DNA of 64,000 nucleotides from Mycolicibacterium novocastrense (GTDB taxonomy: Bacteria > Actinomycetota > Actinomycetes > Mycobacteriales > Mycobacteriaceae). The position numbers and the translations under genes were made by a program. The DNA lies in the NCBI RefSeq assembly GCF_001570485.1, contig NZ_BCTA01000036.1:62001-126000 (forward strand), written 5' to 3'. Positions 34,968 through 45,992 of the stretch are shown piece after piece. The first letter of the stretch is position 1. The number at the start of each line of letters is the position of its first letter. The notes beneath the pieces are model-generated. The model was not told the origin of the DNA and did not search any database. It saw only the letters and a program-made list of their open reading frames with translations.

Positions 34968-35918
34968 GTGCGACGCGCCTTTCTGCGGCTGGTCGATCTG
35001 CTGCCGCTGCCCAGCCTGCGGACCCAGCGCGTCATCGCCTTCCTGGTCATCCTGACCCAGGGCGGGATCTCGGTGACGGGCGCGATCGTCCGCGTCACCG
35101 CGTCCGGGCTGGGCTGCCCGACCTGGCCGCAGTGCTTCCCGGGCAGTTTCACACCGGTGCCTGTCGCGGAGGTTCCGGTGGTGCACCAGGCGGTCGAATT
35201 CGGCAACCGGATGGTCACCTTCCTCGTCGTGCTCACCGCCGCGGCTGTCGTGCTGGCCGTGACCAGGGCCCGTCGCCGCCGCGAGGTACTCGTCTATGCG
35301 TGGCTGATGCCGGTGTCGACCGTGGTTCAGGCGGTCATCGGCGGCATCACGGTGCTGACCGGGCTGCTGTGGTGGACGGTCGCGATTCACCTGCTGGCGT
35401 CGATGACCATGGTCTGGCTGTCGGTGCTGCTGTTCGTCAAGATCGGTGAGCCCGACGACGGAGTCCTCATCCGCCGGGCGCCCACGGCGCTGCGGCAGCT
35501 GGCCCTGCTCAGCGCCGCGGCCCTGGCCGCCGTACTCGTGACCGGCACGTTGGTGACCGGCGCGGGCCCACACGCCGGAGACAAGAGCGTCGACCGCACG
35601 ATCCCCCGCCTGGAGGTCGAGATCACCACGCTGGTGCACGCGCACTCGGCCCTGATGGTGGCCTACCTTTCGCTGCTGATCGGCCTCGGTTTCGGGCTGC
35701 TGGCGGTGCGCGCACCCCGTCCGGTACTGCAGCGGCTGGGTGTCCTCGTTGCCCTGGTCGTGGCTCAAGGCCTGGTCGGCACGGTGCAGTTCTTCACCGG
35801 CGTGCCCGCCGCGTTGGTGGCCGTGCACGTCGCCGGCGCTGCGCTCTGTACCGCCGCGACGGCCGCGCTATGGGCGTCGATGCGAGAGCGGGCCGAGCCC
35901 GAACCGGTCGAGCGCTGA
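34968..35918 (+). CDS. ctaA: Heme A synthase CtaA
   Basis: A 316-residue inner-membrane heme A synthase with eight hydrophobic helices in two four-helix halves. Candidate haem-ligand histidines are visible in HQAVEFGNR, HLLAS, HAHSALM and HVAGA. It oxidises the haem O methyl group for cytochrome aa3 oxidase, complementing ctaB nearby. The GTG at 34968 lies 7 nt after TACCAT (34955-34960) with no Shine-Dalgarno, suggesting a leaderless start. Its last 51 nt overlap the convergent ATP-grasp gene. Equivalent to Rv1456c. Confidence 0.93.
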   Translation: MRRAFLRLVDLLPLPSLRTQRVIAFLVILTQGGISVTGAIVRVTASGLGCPTWPQCFPGSFTPVPVAEVPVVHQAVEFGNRMVTFLVVLTAAAVVLAVTRARRRREVLVYAWLMPVSTVVQAVIGGITVLTGLLWWTVAIHLLASMTMVWLSVLLFVKIGEPDDGVLIRRAPTALRQLALLSAAALAAVLVTGTLVTGAGPHAGDKSVDRTIPRLEVEITTLVHAHSALMVAYLSLLIGLGFGLLAVRAPRPVLQRLGVLVALVVAQGLVGTVQFFTGVPAALVAVHVAGAALCTAATAALWASMRERAEPEPVER

Positions 35919-36809
35919 TTCGACGGCGACGACGAACTCGCGCTGCTGTCGGGACCTGGTGGTTTCGTCCAGCTGCATCCAGCCCAGTGACGGTTCGACG
36001 AGCTCGACTTCCAGTACGCGTGGGTCAGAGCGTCCGCCGATGACGTCGACCCGCGCGTAGAGCAACTCATCGACGGACAGGTCCAGGTGCGCGGCCGCCG
36101 CCGCCAGCGCATGGTGCCCGATGTCCCAGACCTCGAAATCGGGGTCGGCGGGGCCGAGGGACTCCTGGGCGTAGGTACCCGACTCGTCGAAAGCGGGCGC
36201 CTCGCCGAGCCGCTGCAGGATCGGGCCCTTCGCGAAGGCATGCGACTGCGCGCCGCCGATGAACACCAACGCGGTCTCCCCGTCTTCGATGCGCGGGTCA
36301 TAGGGCTGGATCACCACGGTCCGACCGGCGTCCATCAGTCGGGCCGCATGCCGCCGCGCATCCGCATGATTCGAAAACCGAAGGGTGCCAACCGATCCCA
36401 CGCCGACGGCGGGTTTGACCACGACTTCGCGGCTGTTCGGCAGCGCAACCGCGTCACCGGGGGCGAAGAACCGGCTCGGGACCGTCGGCACTCCCGCTGC
36501 CACCAGGTCGGCCAGGTAGCGCTTATCGGTGTTCCAGGGCACCACCCGGGCCGGGTTGAGCAGGTTGCGGACCCGCCGCGTCCAGGACAGGAATTCGTCG
36601 AGGCGATCGATGTAGTCCCACGTCGCCCGCAGGATCACCAGATCCGCCGTCACGGTCGCCGGGTCGTCCCACGACATCCAGCGCGCGTGTAACCCATGCT
36701 TACCCAGCGCCGCGACCAGGCCGGCGTCGTCGCCGTCCCCTTCCGGCAGTGCCGGGCATCCGGCCAACACGATGCGTGGATGGAACACGTCGGGCCGCGC
36801 GAGCTTCAC
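35868..36809 (-). CDS. ATP-grasp domain protein (Rv1455-like)
   Basis: A 313-residue protein that looks like an ATP-grasp ligase related to RimK/glutathione synthetase types. Evidence is the KPAVGVGSVGTLRF nucleotide-binding strand and YARVDVIGGRSDPRVLEVEL, whose acidic residues would bind magnesium. Substrate unknown. Start GTG at 36809. It lies divergent from qor and convergent with ctaA. No operon partner suggests its product. Confidence 0.72.
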   Translation of the reverse strand: MKLARPDVFHPRIVLAGCPALPEGDGDDAGLVAALGKHGLHARWMSWDDPATVTADLVILRATWDYIDRLDEFLSWTRRVRNLLNPARVVPWNTDKRYLADLVAAGVPTVPSRFFAPGDAVALPNSREVVVKPAVGVGSVGTLRFSNHADARRHAARLMDAGRTVVIQPYDPRIEDGETALVFIGGAQSHAFAKGPILQRLGEAPAFDESGTYAQESLGPADPDFEVWDIGHHALAAAAAHLDLSVDELLYARVDVIGGRSDPRVLEVELVEPSLGWMQLDETTRSRQQREFVVAVESALDRFGLGPLSHRRP

Positions 36810-36838
36810 GAGTGCCAGGATATTGGCACGATGGAGCC

Positions 36839-37810
36839 ATGCATGCCATCGAAGTCGCAGAGACCGGCGGACCCGAAGTCCTCACCTACGTCGAGAAGCC
36901 ACAGCCCACGCCGGGCCCCGGGGAGGTGCTCATCAAGGCCGAGGCCATCGGCGTGAACTTCCTCGACACGTACTTCCGGTCGGGCCAGTACCCCCGGGAG
37001 ACGCCGTTCATCGTCGGCAATGAGGTGTGCGGCACCGTGGCGGCGATCGGTGAAGACGTCGCCGCGCTGAAGGTCGGTGATCGGGTCGTCACCGCTCAGG
37101 CCAACGGGGCCTACGCCGAATACAGCGTCGCCCCAGCTGATTTCGTTGCCTATGTACCGGAAGGCGTGGCCCCTGATGCGGCCGCCGCATCCCTGCTCAA
37201 GGGCATGACGGCGCACTACCTGATCAAGTCGCTGTATCCGGTGCAACAGGGCGACTCGGTGCTGGTGCACGCGGGTGCGGGCGGCGTCGGGCTCATCCTC
37301 ACCCAGTGGGCGACCAGCATGGCGGTACGCGTCATCACCACCGTCTCGACGCCGGAGAAGGCCGAGCTGTCGCGTCAGGCCGGTGCGGTGCGAGTGCTGG
37401 ACTATCCGACCGACCCGGCTGCCTTCGGCGCCGAGATCAAGGAGATGACCGACGGTGGTGTCGCGGCCGTGTACGACGGGGTGGGGGCCGCGACGTTCGA
37501 AGCCAGCCTGGCCAGCCTGCGGGTGCGGGGCACGCTGGCGTTGTTCGGGGCCTCGAGCGGGCCGGTGCCGCCGTTCGACCCGCAGCTGCTCAATGCGGCG
37601 GGCTCGCTGTTCCTCACCCGGCCGACGCTCGTGCACTACACCCGCACCGCCGACGAATTCGCATGGCGTGCCGGTGAACTTCTCGATGCGATCGCGTCGG
37701 GCACGCTGACGATCACGGTCAGCGAGCGCTATCGTCTCGCCGATGCCGAGCAGGCGCACCGCGACCTGCAGGGCCGCAAGACCGTCGGTTCGGTGGTGCT
37801 GGTGCCCTAG
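36839..37810 (+). CDS. qor: NAD(P)H:quinone oxidoreductase, zinc-free MDR family (Qor)
   Basis: A 323-residue medium-chain dehydrogenase/reductase. It begins MHAIEVAETGGPEVL and has the Qor nucleotide-binding motif HAGAGGVGLILTQWA; zinc ligands of alcohol dehydrogenases are absent, as in zeta-crystallin/Qor. It reduces quinones or alkenals. The ATG at 36839 was preferred over an upstream in-frame start because it gives the family N-terminus. Equivalent to Rv1454c. Confidence 0.92.
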   Translation: MHAIEVAETGGPEVLTYVEKPQPTPGPGEVLIKAEAIGVNFLDTYFRSGQYPRETPFIVGNEVCGTVAAIGEDVAALKVGDRVVTAQANGAYAEYSVAPADFVAYVPEGVAPDAAAASLLKGMTAHYLIKSLYPVQQGDSVLVHAGAGGVGLILTQWATSMAVRVITTVSTPEKAELSRQAGAVRVLDYPTDPAAFGAEIKEMTDGGVAAVYDGVGAATFEASLASLRVRGTLALFGASSGPVPPFDPQLLNAAGSLFLTRPTLVHYTRTADEFAWRAGELLDAIASGTLTITVSERYRLADAEQAHRDLQGRKTVGSVVLVP

Positions 37811-37819
37811 CGGAGCGGG

Positions 37820-38773
37820 CTACAGCAGCGTGGGCAGCGCCAGGACGGAGTCGACCGCGAGGGCCAGGAACACGACGGCGAGATAGTTGTTCGACTGCAG
37901 GAACAGGCGCAGCGGCTTGACCGCCTCGCCGCGACGCACGCCGTTGTAGAGCTGGTGCGCCATCACCAGGAACCATCCGCCGGCCAGCAGCGCAACCGCC
38001 GCGTACAGCCAGCCGGTGACGGGCGTCAGCGCGAGCGTCGCGGCCACCGTCAGATACGTGTAGATCAGGATCTGCTTGGTGACCTGACGTTCGGTGGCGA
38101 CCGCGGGAAGCATCGGGACGCCCGCGGCGCGGTAGTCCTCCTTGTAGCGCATCGCCAGCGCCCAGGTGTGCGGCGGAGTCCAGAAGAAGATGATCGCGAA
38201 CATGACCACTGCGGGCCAGGCGATCGTCCCGGTGACCGCGGACCAGCCGATCATCACCGGCATACAACCGGCCGCCCCGCCCCACACCACGTTCTGCGAG
38301 GTGCGGCGCTTGAGCAACAGCGTGTAGACGAGTACGTAGAACGCGATCGTCGCGCCGGCGAGATGGGCCGACAGCATGTTCGTCGTCCACCACAGCCAGA
38401 AGAACGACGCGACCGACAGGGCCAGCCCGAAGATCAGCGCGTGACTGCGCGGAACCGTGGCACGCGCCAGCGGCCTGCGCTCGGTGCGCTTCATCATCTT
38501 GTCGATGTCGGCGTCGGCCACGCAGTTCAGTGCGTTGGCGCCTGCCGCGGCCAGCAGTCCGCCGAACAGGGTGTTCAGGATCAGCAGCGGATCGACCGTG
38601 CCCCGGCTCGCCAAGAGCATGGCCGGGATGGTGGTGACCAGAAGCAGTTCGATGACCCGCGGCTTGGTCAGCGAGACGTAACCGAGAAGCGTGTCGCGGA
38701 TTCGCGTCCGGAACCGCCCCCGCGGCGACATCGAATCCCCGTCGACGAGGTGATGACCGTCGCGAACTCTCAC
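37820..38773 (-). CDS. ctaB: Protoheme IX farnesyltransferase CtaB (heme O synthase)
   Basis: A 317-residue UbiA-family membrane enzyme that farnesylates haem B to haem O. The first aspartate-rich motif is [15 protein letters not shown] and the second region lies in [15 protein letters not shown], with about nine membrane helices. The GTG at 38773 is chosen because AGGAG precedes it at a 7-nt spacing; an ATG at 38731 would give a 303-residue form. It is divergent from tkt. Equivalent to Rv1451. Confidence 0.95.
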   Translation of the reverse strand: MRVRDGHHLVDGDSMSPRGRFRTRIRDTLLGYVSLTKPRVIELLLVTTIPAMLLASRGTVDPLLILNTLFGGLLAAAGANALNCVADADIDKMMKRTERRPLARATVPRSHALIFGLALSVASFFWLWWTTNMLSAHLAGATIAFYVLVYTLLLKRRTSQNVVWGGAAGCMPVMIGWSAVTGTIAWPAVVMFAIIFFWTPPHTWALAMRYKEDYRAAGVPMLPAVATERQVTKQILIYTYLTVAATLALTPVTGWLYAAVALLAGGWFLVMAHQLYNGVRRGEAVKPLRLFLQSNNYLAVVFLALAVDSVLALPTLL

Positions 38774-38960
38774 GCAGTTGCTCCTGTCGAAATGGTCCCA
38801 GCGCGCGGGCGTCTACTACAGACGATGGTAGACCGCACGACAACGCCGTCCTAATCCTGCCCGGCATCTCGCCCCAGCGGCCTGCATTGCGCGACCATCC
38901 CGCACTAGGGTGGTTGAACGTGCAGCTGAGAAATGCTCTATGCCGACCAGGAGTGCGCCT

Positions 38961-41054
38961 GTGACCACACTCGAAGAAATCTCCGCGCTGACCCGCCCGA
39001 ATCACCCCGAGGACTGGACCGAGGTGGACTCGGCGGCGGTCGACACCGTCCGGGTGCTTGCGGCCGACGCGGTGCAGAAGGTCGGCAACGGCCATCCCGG
39101 AACCGCGATGAGCCTGGCGCCGCTGGCCTACACGCTGTTCCAACGTCAGATGCGTCACGACCCCAGCGATGTGCACTGGCTCGGCCGCGACCGCTTCGTG
39201 CTGTCTGCCGGCCATTCCAGCCTGACTCTGTACATCCAGCTCTATCTCGGCGGATTCGGGCTGGAGTTGGACGACATCAAAGCCCTGCGGACGTGCAAGT
39301 CCAAGACCCCGGGCCATCCGGAGTTCCGCCACACCGACGGCGTGGAGATCACCACCGGTCCGCTTGGACAGGGCCTGGCCTCCGCGGTCGGCATGGCGAT
39401 GGCCTCGCGCTACGAGCGCGGGTTGTTCGACCCCGACACTCCCTGGGGTGAGAGCCCGTTCGACCACTACATCTATGTGATCGCCTCCGACGGCGACATC
39501 GAAGAGGGCATCACCAGCGAGGCGTCCTCGCTGGCGGGCACCCAGCAGCTCGGCAACCTGATCGTGTTCTACGACAAGAACCAGATCTCAATCGAACACG
39601 ACACCAACATCGCGCTGTCCGAAGATGTCGCCGCCCGCTACCGGGCCTACGGCTGGCACGTGCAGGAGGTGGAGGGCGGCGAGAACGTCGTCGGCATAGA
39701 AGAAGCCGTGCGGGCCGCCAAGGCGGTGACCGACAAACCGTCGTTCATCGCGCTGCGCACGATCATCGGCTACCCGGCCCCCAACAAGATGAACACCGGC
39801 GACGTGCATGGTTCGGCGCTGGGCGAGGACGAGGTCGCGGCGACCAAGAAGATCCTCGGCTTCGACCCCGACAAGACCTTCGAGGTGCGGCCGGAGGTCA
39901 TCGAGCACACCCGCAAGCTGGTGGACCGCGGCAAGGAGGCACACGCCAAGTGGCAGACCGACTTCGACGCGTGGGCCGAGCGTGAGCCCGAGCGCAAGGA
40001 GCTGCTGGACCGGCTGCTGGCTCAGAAACTGCCCGACGGCTGGGATTCGGACCTGACCTACTGGGAGCCGGGCTCCAAGCCGTTGGCCACCCGCGCCGCG
40101 TTCGGTCAGGTGCTCAACGACGTCGCCCCGAAGCTGCCCGAATTGTGGGGTGGTTCGGCGGACCTCGCGGGAAGTAACAACACCACCATCAAGGGGGTGA
40201 ACTCGTTTGGCCCGCCGTCGATCTCGACGGACGATTTCACGGCGGACTGGTACGGCCGGGTGCTGCACTTCGGTGTGCGCGAACACGCGATGGGCGCGAT
40301 CCTGTCGGGCATCGTGCTGCACGGCCCGACCCGCGCGTTCGGCGGCACGTTCCTGCAGTTCTCCGATTACATGCGGCCGGCCGTGCGGCTCGCATCGCTG
40401 ATGGACATCGACACCATCTACATCTGGACCCATGACTCGATCGGTCTCGGCGAGGACGGCCCGACGCACCAGCCGATCGAACACCTCGCGGCGCTGCGCG
40501 CGATCCCGAACCTGTCCGTGGTCCGACCGGGCGATCCCAACGAAACGGCGTACGCGTGGCGCAGCATCATCGCCCGCGGAAACGGCAGCGGTCCGGTCGG
40601 TTTCATCCTGACGCGCCAGGGCATCCCGGTTCTGGAGGGCACCGACGCCGACGGGGTGGCCCGCGGCGGCTACGTCCTCGGCGGCGGCAACCCCGCCGAC
40701 GACGCGGACGTGATCATCATCGCGACGGGTTCGGAACTACAGCTGGCGGTGGAGGCGAGAAAGCAGTTGGCGGAAAAGGACATCACGGCCTACGTGGTGT
40801 CGATGCCGTGCGTGGAGTGGTTCGAGTCGCAACCGCGCGAGTACCGCGATTCGGTTCTGCCTCCGAGCGTTTCAGCGCGCGTGGCGGTCGAAGCGGCCGT
40901 CGCGCAGAGCTGGTACAAGCTCGTCGGCGACACCGGGGAGATCGTCTCGATCGAGCACTACGGCGAGTCCGCCGATCACAAGACGTTGTTCCGTGAGTTC
41001 GGGTTCACTCCCGAGGCTGTGGTGGCCGCCGCGGAGAGATCGATAGACAACTGA
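38961..41054 (+). CDS. tkt: Transketolase
   Basis: A 697-residue TPP-dependent transketolase transferring two-carbon units in the non-oxidative pentose phosphate pathway. TPP site features include GDGDIEEG-like [15 protein letters not shown] and the active-site [13 protein letters not shown] loop. The GTG at 38961 has AGGAG 7 nt upstream and gives the M. tuberculosis N-terminus ([14 protein letters not shown]). It is first of tkt-tal-zwf2-opcA-pgl. Confidence 0.97.
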   Translation: MTTLEEISALTRPNHPEDWTEVDSAAVDTVRVLAADAVQKVGNGHPGTAMSLAPLAYTLFQRQMRHDPSDVHWLGRDRFVLSAGHSSLTLYIQLYLGGFGLELDDIKALRTCKSKTPGHPEFRHTDGVEITTGPLGQGLASAVGMAMASRYERGLFDPDTPWGESPFDHYIYVIASDGDIEEGITSEASSLAGTQQLGNLIVFYDKNQISIEHDTNIALSEDVAARYRAYGWHVQEVEGGENVVGIEEAVRAAKAVTDKPSFIALRTIIGYPAPNKMNTGDVHGSALGEDEVAATKKILGFDPDKTFEVRPEVIEHTRKLVDRGKEAHAKWQTDFDAWAEREPERKELLDRLLAQKLPDGWDSDLTYWEPGSKPLATRAAFGQVLNDVAPKLPELWGGSADLAGSNNTTIKGVNSFGPPSISTDDFTADWYGRVLHFGVREHAMGAILSGIVLHGPTRAFGGTFLQFSDYMRPAVRLASLMDIDTIYIWTHDSIGLGEDGPTHQPIEHLAALRAIPNLSVVRPGDPNETAYAWRSIIARGNGSGPVGFILTRQGIPVLEGTDADGVARGGYVLGGGNPADDADVIIIATGSELQLAVEARKQLAEKDITAYVVSMPCVEWFESQPREYRDSVLPPSVSARVAVEAAVAQSWYKLVGDTGEIVSIEHYGESADHKTLFREFGFTPEAVVAAAERSIDN

Positions 41055-41081
41055 GGTCGAAACGCTAGGAAAGGCACAGCT

Positions 41082-42200
41082 ATGGCTCAGAATCCGAATC
41101 TCGCGGCTTTGTCCGAGGCAGGCGTGTCGGTGTGGCTCGACGATCTGTCGCGCGACCGACTGCAGACAGGAAATCTCCAGGAGCTCATCGACACCAAGAG
41201 TGTCGTCGGGGTGACAACCAACCCGTCGATCTTCCAGGCCGCACTGTCCAAGGGACACGCTTACGACGAACAGGTCAATGAGTTGGCCGAGCGTGGCGCG
41301 GACGTGGACGCCACGATCCGCACCGTGACCACCGACGATGTGCGCAACGCCTGCGACGTATTGGCCAAGCAGTACGAGCTCTCCGACGGCGTCGACGGCC
41401 GGGTGTCGATCGAGGTGGACCCGCGGGTCGCGCACGACACAGACAAGACCATCCTGCAAGCGATCGATCTGTGGAAGACCGTCGACCGGCCCAACCTGCT
41501 GATCAAGATCCCCGCGACGATGGCCGGCCTACCCGCGATCACCGCGGTGATCGCCGAAGGCATTTCGGTCAACGTCACGTTGATCTTCTCCGTGGAGCGC
41601 CACCGACTGGTGATGGACGCCTACCTCGAAGGCCTCGAGAAGGCCAAGGAGGCGGGCCACGACCTCTCCAAGATCCATTCGGTCGCTTCGTTCTTCGTGT
41701 CCCGGGTGGACACCGAGATCGACAAGCGATTGGAGAAGATCGGAACGCAGGAGGCGCTGGATCTGCGGGGCAAGGCCGGTGTCGCCAACGCGCGACTCGC
41801 CTACGCCGCCTATGAGGAGGTGTTCGTCGGCGGTAAGCGCTACGAAGCGCTCAAGGGCGACGGGGCGCGTGTGCAACGTCCGCTGTGGGCCTCCACCGGG
41901 GTGAAGAATCCCGAGTACTCGGACACCTTGTACGTCACCGAGTTGGTCGCCCCGAACACGGTCAACACCATGCCGGAGAAGACGATCGACGCCGTCGCCG
42001 AGCACGGCGTGATCACCGGCGACACGGTAACCGGCACGGCCGACGAATCGCAGGCGCTGTTCGACAAGTTGGACGCCGTCGGTATCGACCTGCCCGACGT
42101 GTTCCGCCTCCTCGAGGACGAGGGTGTGGAGAAATTCGAGAAGTCGTGGCTCGAGTTGCTCGAGGCGACGCAGGAACAGCTCAACGCCGCCAAGAAATGA
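41082..42200 (+). CDS. tal: Transaldolase
   Basis: A 372-residue transaldolase of the long actinobacterial type. The Schiff-base lysine lies in [17 protein letters not shown]. It links the pentose phosphate pathway to glycolysis. AGGAAAGG precedes the ATG. Its stop overlaps the zwf2 start (ATGA). Equivalent to Rv1448c. Confidence 0.97.
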   Translation: MAQNPNLAALSEAGVSVWLDDLSRDRLQTGNLQELIDTKSVVGVTTNPSIFQAALSKGHAYDEQVNELAERGADVDATIRTVTTDDVRNACDVLAKQYELSDGVDGRVSIEVDPRVAHDTDKTILQAIDLWKTVDRPNLLIKIPATMAGLPAITAVIAEGISVNVTLIFSVERHRLVMDAYLEGLEKAKEAGHDLSKIHSVASFFVSRVDTEIDKRLEKIGTQEALDLRGKAGVANARLAYAAYEEVFVGGKRYEALKGDGARVQRPLWASTGVKNPEYSDTLYVTELVAPNTVNTMPEKTIDAVAEHGVITGDTVTGTADESQALFDKLDAVGIDLPDVFRLLEDEGVEKFEKSWLELLEATQEQLNAAKK

Positions 42201-43723
42201 CGGACTGGGTGAATCCGCTTCGCGACAAACGCGACAAGCGGATGCCCCGGATCGCGGGGCCCTGCGGGATCGTCATCTTCGGTGTCACCGGCGACTTGTC
42301 GCGCAAGAAGCTGATGCCGGCGATCTATGACTTGGCCAACCGTGGCCTGCTGCCTCCGTCTTTCTCGTTGATCGGATTCGCCCGAAGGGACTGGGCCGAC
42401 GAGGATTTCGGTCAAGTGGTCTACGAGGCGGTGAAGAAGCACGCCCGCACGCCGTTTCGGCAGGAGGTGTGGGATCGGCTGGCCGAGGGATTCCGGTTCG
42501 TTCAGGGCACTTTCGACGACGACGCGGCATTCGGCCGACTTGCCGAGACGCTCGAGAAACTCGACGCCGAACGCGGGACGGGTGGAAATCACGTTTTCTA
42601 CCTGTCTATTCCCCCGAACGCGTTCCAGCCGGTGTGCGAGCAGCTGCACAAGTCCGGTTTGGCGAACCCGCAGGAGGGCCGCTGGAGCCGCGTGGTGATC
42701 GAGAAGCCGTTCGGCCACGACCTGGAGAGTGCGCAGGAACTCAACGAGGTCGTCAACAGCGTGTTCCCCGAGGAGTCGGTGTTCCGCATCGACCACTACC
42801 TCGGCAAGGAGACGGTGCAGAACATCCTCGCGCTGCGGTTCGCCAACGAACTGTACGAGCCGATCTGGAACAACAACTACGTCGACAGTGTGCAGATCAC
42901 GATGGCCGAGGACATCGGGCTGGGCGGCCGCGGAGGTTATTACGACGGGGTCGGCGCCGCGCGCGACGTCATCCAGAATCATCTCCTGCAACTGCTGGCC
43001 CTGACCGCCATGGAGGAGCCGGTCAGCTTCGGTCCGAAGGAACTGCAGATCGAGAAGATCAAGGTGTTCTCGGCCACGCGGCCGATGCAGCCGCTCGATC
43101 AGACCACCGCACGCGGGCAGTACGCGTCGGGCTGGCAGGGCAGCGAGAAAGTGGTGGGGCTGCTCGAAGAAGAAGGCTTCTCGAAGGATTCGAAGACCGA
43201 GACCTACGCGGCCATCGCGCTGGAGGTTGACACCCGGCGGTGGGCCGGTGTGCCGTTCTTCCTGCGCACCGGAAAACGGTTGGGGCGCAGAGTGACCGAG
43301 ATCGCGCTGATCTTCAAGCGGGCGCCGCACCTGCCCTTCGACAAGACCATGACCGAGGAACTCGGCCAGAACGCACTGGTGATCAGGGTTCAGCCGGACG
43401 AAGGCATCACGACCCGATTCGGGTCCAAGGTGCCCGGCAGCGCGATGGAGGTCCGCGACGTCAACATGGACTTCTCTTACGGGTCGGCGTTCGCCGAGGA
43501 CTCCCCCGAAGCCTATGAGCGGCTGATCCTCGACGTGCTGCTCGGTGAACCCTCGCTGTTCCCGGTGAATAGGGAGGTCGAATTGTCCTGGGAGATCCTC
43601 GATCCCGTGCTGGACTACTGGGCCGCGCATGGCAAGCCTGAGGCGTACGAGTCGGGCACCTGGGGTCCGGCCTCGGCCGACGAGATGTTGCATCGCATGG
43701 GCCGGGAATGGAGGCGGCCGTGA
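42197..43723 (+). CDS. zwf2: Glucose-6-phosphate 1-dehydrogenase Zwf2
   Basis: A 508-residue G6PDH, the first enzyme of the oxidative pentose phosphate pathway. The nucleotide motif [13 protein letters not shown] and the substrate motif RIDHYLGKE are intact. The ATG at 42197 overlaps the tal stop; the end overlaps opcA (GTGA). Its activity in actinobacteria depends on OpcA, encoded next. Equivalent to Rv1447c. Confidence 0.97.
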   Translation: MTDWVNPLRDKRDKRMPRIAGPCGIVIFGVTGDLSRKKLMPAIYDLANRGLLPPSFSLIGFARRDWADEDFGQVVYEAVKKHARTPFRQEVWDRLAEGFRFVQGTFDDDAAFGRLAETLEKLDAERGTGGNHVFYLSIPPNAFQPVCEQLHKSGLANPQEGRWSRVVIEKPFGHDLESAQELNEVVNSVFPEESVFRIDHYLGKETVQNILALRFANELYEPIWNNNYVDSVQITMAEDIGLGGRGGYYDGVGAARDVIQNHLLQLLALTAMEEPVSFGPKELQIEKIKVFSATRPMQPLDQTTARGQYASGWQGSEKVVGLLEEEGFSKDSKTETYAAIALEVDTRRWAGVPFFLRTGKRLGRRVTEIALIFKRAPHLPFDKTMTEELGQNALVIRVQPDEGITTRFGSKVPGSAMEVRDVNMDFSYGSAFAEDSPEAYERLILDVLLGEPSLFPVNREVELSWEILDPVLDYWAAHGKPEAYESGTWGPASADEMLHRMGREWRRP

Positions 43724-44631
43724 TCGTCGACCTGCCGAACACCAACACGAACGACATCAACAAGAAAATCACCGGCCTTCGCGAGGAGGGCGGCGCGATC
43801 ACCCTGAGCCGGGTGCTCACCCTGGTGGTCTCGCTCGATTCCGATGAGCTGCTGGAAGAATCGATCGAAGCCGCCAACTTCGCCAGCCGCGAGCACCCCT
43901 GCCGGGTGATCATCGTGGTGCCCGGGGATCGTGACGCCGACGACGCCCGGCTGGACGCGCAGCTTCGCGTCGGCGGGGATGCCGGCGCCGGGGAGATCGT
44001 CGGGCTGCGCCTGCACGGTGAGCTCGCCGATCATGCGAGCGCCGTGGTGCTGCCCTTCTTGTTGCCCGATACCCCGGTGGTGGCATGGTGGCCGGCAGGC
44101 GGGCCGGCGGTGCCCGCCGAGGATCCGTTGGGCCGGTTGGCGATTCGTCGAATCACGAACGCGACGCAATGTTCTGATCCGCTGAGCGCGATCAAAGGGC
44201 GACTTGCCGGCTACACCGCCGGAGACACCGACCTGTGCTGGGCGCGGATCACGTACTGGCGGGCCCTGCTGGCCGCCGCCGTCGATCAGGAGCCGCACGC
44301 GCCGATCGCGTCCGCGGTGGTGTCGGGTCTACGCGACGAGCCGTCACTCGACGTGCTGGCGGGTTGGCTCGCGGCTCGAATCGACGGTCCGGTGCACCGA
44401 CAGGTGGGCGAGTTGAAAGTCGAGCTGATCCGCGACGGTGAGACCATCACTTTGCGTCGGCCGCAGGACGGCGTCACCGCGACGCTGAGTCGCACCAGTC
44501 GGCCCGAGGCCCGAATCCCGTTGGCGCGCAGGGAGGCCAAGGAGTGCCTGGCCGAGGATCTGCGTCGGCTCGACCCCGACGAGATCTATCACGAGGCCCT
44601 GCAGGGAATCGACAAGGTGCAATACGTATGA
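43720..44631 (+). CDS. opcA: G6PDH assembly protein OpcA
   Basis: A 303-residue OpcA, the same length as in M. tuberculosis (Rv1446c). OpcA is required for assembly or redox control of G6PDH in cyanobacteria and actinobacteria. The GTG at 43720 overlaps the zwf2 stop and its own stop overlaps pgl (ATGA). No membrane segment or catalytic motif is seen. Confidence 0.95.
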   Translation: MIVDLPNTNTNDINKKITGLREEGGAITLSRVLTLVVSLDSDELLEESIEAANFASREHPCRVIIVVPGDRDADDARLDAQLRVGGDAGAGEIVGLRLHGELADHASAVVLPFLLPDTPVVAWWPAGGPAVPAEDPLGRLAIRRITNATQCSDPLSAIKGRLAGYTAGDTDLCWARITYWRALLAAAVDQEPHAPIASAVVSGLRDEPSLDVLAGWLAARIDGPVHRQVGELKVELIRDGETITLRRPQDGVTATLSRTSRPEARIPLARREAKECLAEDLRRLDPDEIYHEALQGIDKVQYV

Positions 44632-45365
44632 GCGCGACCATCGAGCGTCATCCCGACACCGCAACGTTGGTGGCGGCCGCGGGTGATCGACTTGTCGCGG
44701 CGATGGTCGCGGCCATCGACAAGCGCGGGTCGGCGCACATCGTACTCACGGGCGGGGGCACCGGTACCGGGCTGTTGAGGCGCGTGGCCGAGAAGGGCGC
44801 CGAGATCGACTGGGCGAAGGTGCATCTCTACTGGGGCGATGATCGCTTCGTGCCGGCCGACGATGACGATCGCAACTACAAGCAGGCCCGGGAGGCGCTG
44901 CTGGACCACGTGAGCATCCCGGCCGGGAACGTGCACCCGATGGCCGCCAGCGGCGCGGAGTTCGGCGACGACCTCCACGCTGCCGCAGCGGCATACGAGC
45001 AGGTGCTGGCCGCCAACGCCGAGGGTGGCGAGCCGGCCCCGGACTTCGACGTGCATCTTCTGGGGATGGGCGGCGAGGGCCACATCAACTCGCTGTTCCC
45101 CCACACCGCCGCGGTGCGTGAGACCGAGCGGCTGGTGGTCGGTGTCGAGGACTCCCCCAAGCCGCCGCCGCGCCGGATCACGTTGACGCTGCCCGCGGTT
45201 CGACGGTCGCGGGAGGTGTGGCTGGTGGTCTCGGGTGACGGAAAGGCCGACGCGGTCGCAGCGGCAATCGGCGGTGCTGATGCCGACGACGTGCCGGCGG
45301 CGGGTGCGGTGGGGCGCGAGGCGACCGTGTGGTTGCTCGACGAGGCCGCGGCAAGCAAGCTCTGA
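44628..45365 (+). CDS. pgl: 6-phosphogluconolactonase (Pgl/DevB)
   Basis: A 245-residue SugarP isomerase-type lactonase that hydrolyses 6-phosphogluconolactone. Motifs [26 protein letters not shown] and [15 protein letters not shown] are present. It is the last gene of the five-gene operon, completing the oxidative branch. Equivalent to Rv1445c. Confidence 0.96.
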   Translation: MSATIERHPDTATLVAAAGDRLVAAMVAAIDKRGSAHIVLTGGGTGTGLLRRVAEKGAEIDWAKVHLYWGDDRFVPADDDDRNYKQAREALLDHVSIPAGNVHPMAASGAEFGDDLHAAAAAYEQVLAANAEGGEPAPDFDVHLLGMGGEGHINSLFPHTAAVRETERLVVGVEDSPKPPPRRITLTLPAVRRSREVWLVVSGDGKADAVAAAIGGADADDVPAAGAVGREATVWLLDEAAASKL

Positions 45366-45387
45366 TGACTGGCTGAGGCCGTGGAAC

Positions 45388-45887
45388 TCAGTGCCGCTCT
45401 AGGACGAACGCCTCGATCCGCCGGTCGCCGGCCCAGACTTCTTCCTTGCTGAGACCTGGATACATCCGTACGCCCCGTGCCCATATCCCTTCTCGCTCGT
45501 CCGGCGTGGCGAGCCGGGCGGTGGCATCCCAGGTGTCGCCCTCGATCGTGACCCGTGCCGACGGGTTCGCCCGAGGTTGTAGTACCAGCCTGGGTGTGTG
45601 GCGCCACCGTAGTTGGCGGCGACGACAGCCACGCCGTCGGGGTGTGGGATCCCCAAAAGCGCTACCGCGCGGGGCTTTCCAGATTTTGCGCCGGTCGTGG
45701 TGAGGATGACCGTGGGAAGGCCAGCGGCGATCCCGGCGAAACTGTACTTCCCGCCGCTGAGCTTGCTGACCAACTGGTCCAAGCGGTGTGCGGTGGGACG
45801 AAAGATCACCCGTCCCGCCTTGGTCCCGGCAACGCGGCGCATCACCCGATGGAACGGATTGGCATCGCCGAAGGAGCGCACAGCCAT
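45388..45887 (-). pseudogene. F420/deazaflavin-dependent nitroreductase-family gene, frameshifted
   Basis: The first two thirds (from ATG 45887) read as a typical DDN-like nitroreductase-family protein, including TTTGAKSGKPRAVALLG and HPGWYYNL. The frame is then lost at about 45572-45574. The family-typical end continues in the next frame: ANPSARVTIEGDTWDATARLA and EAFVLERH, with a stop at 45388. One missing C in the CTC-CGG context would restore the expected NLRANP sequence. This is either a real inactivating frameshift or a sequencing error. The gene is convergent with pgl. Confidence 0.75.
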
Positions 45888-45992
45888 AGCGGCATTCTTC
45901 CGGACCCGGCGCGATGACAGTTCCGATTCCGGCGCGATCCCACGAATGTCCGAGCACCGCGCTTGTCAGGGTATGCGAGTACTATCGCACAT

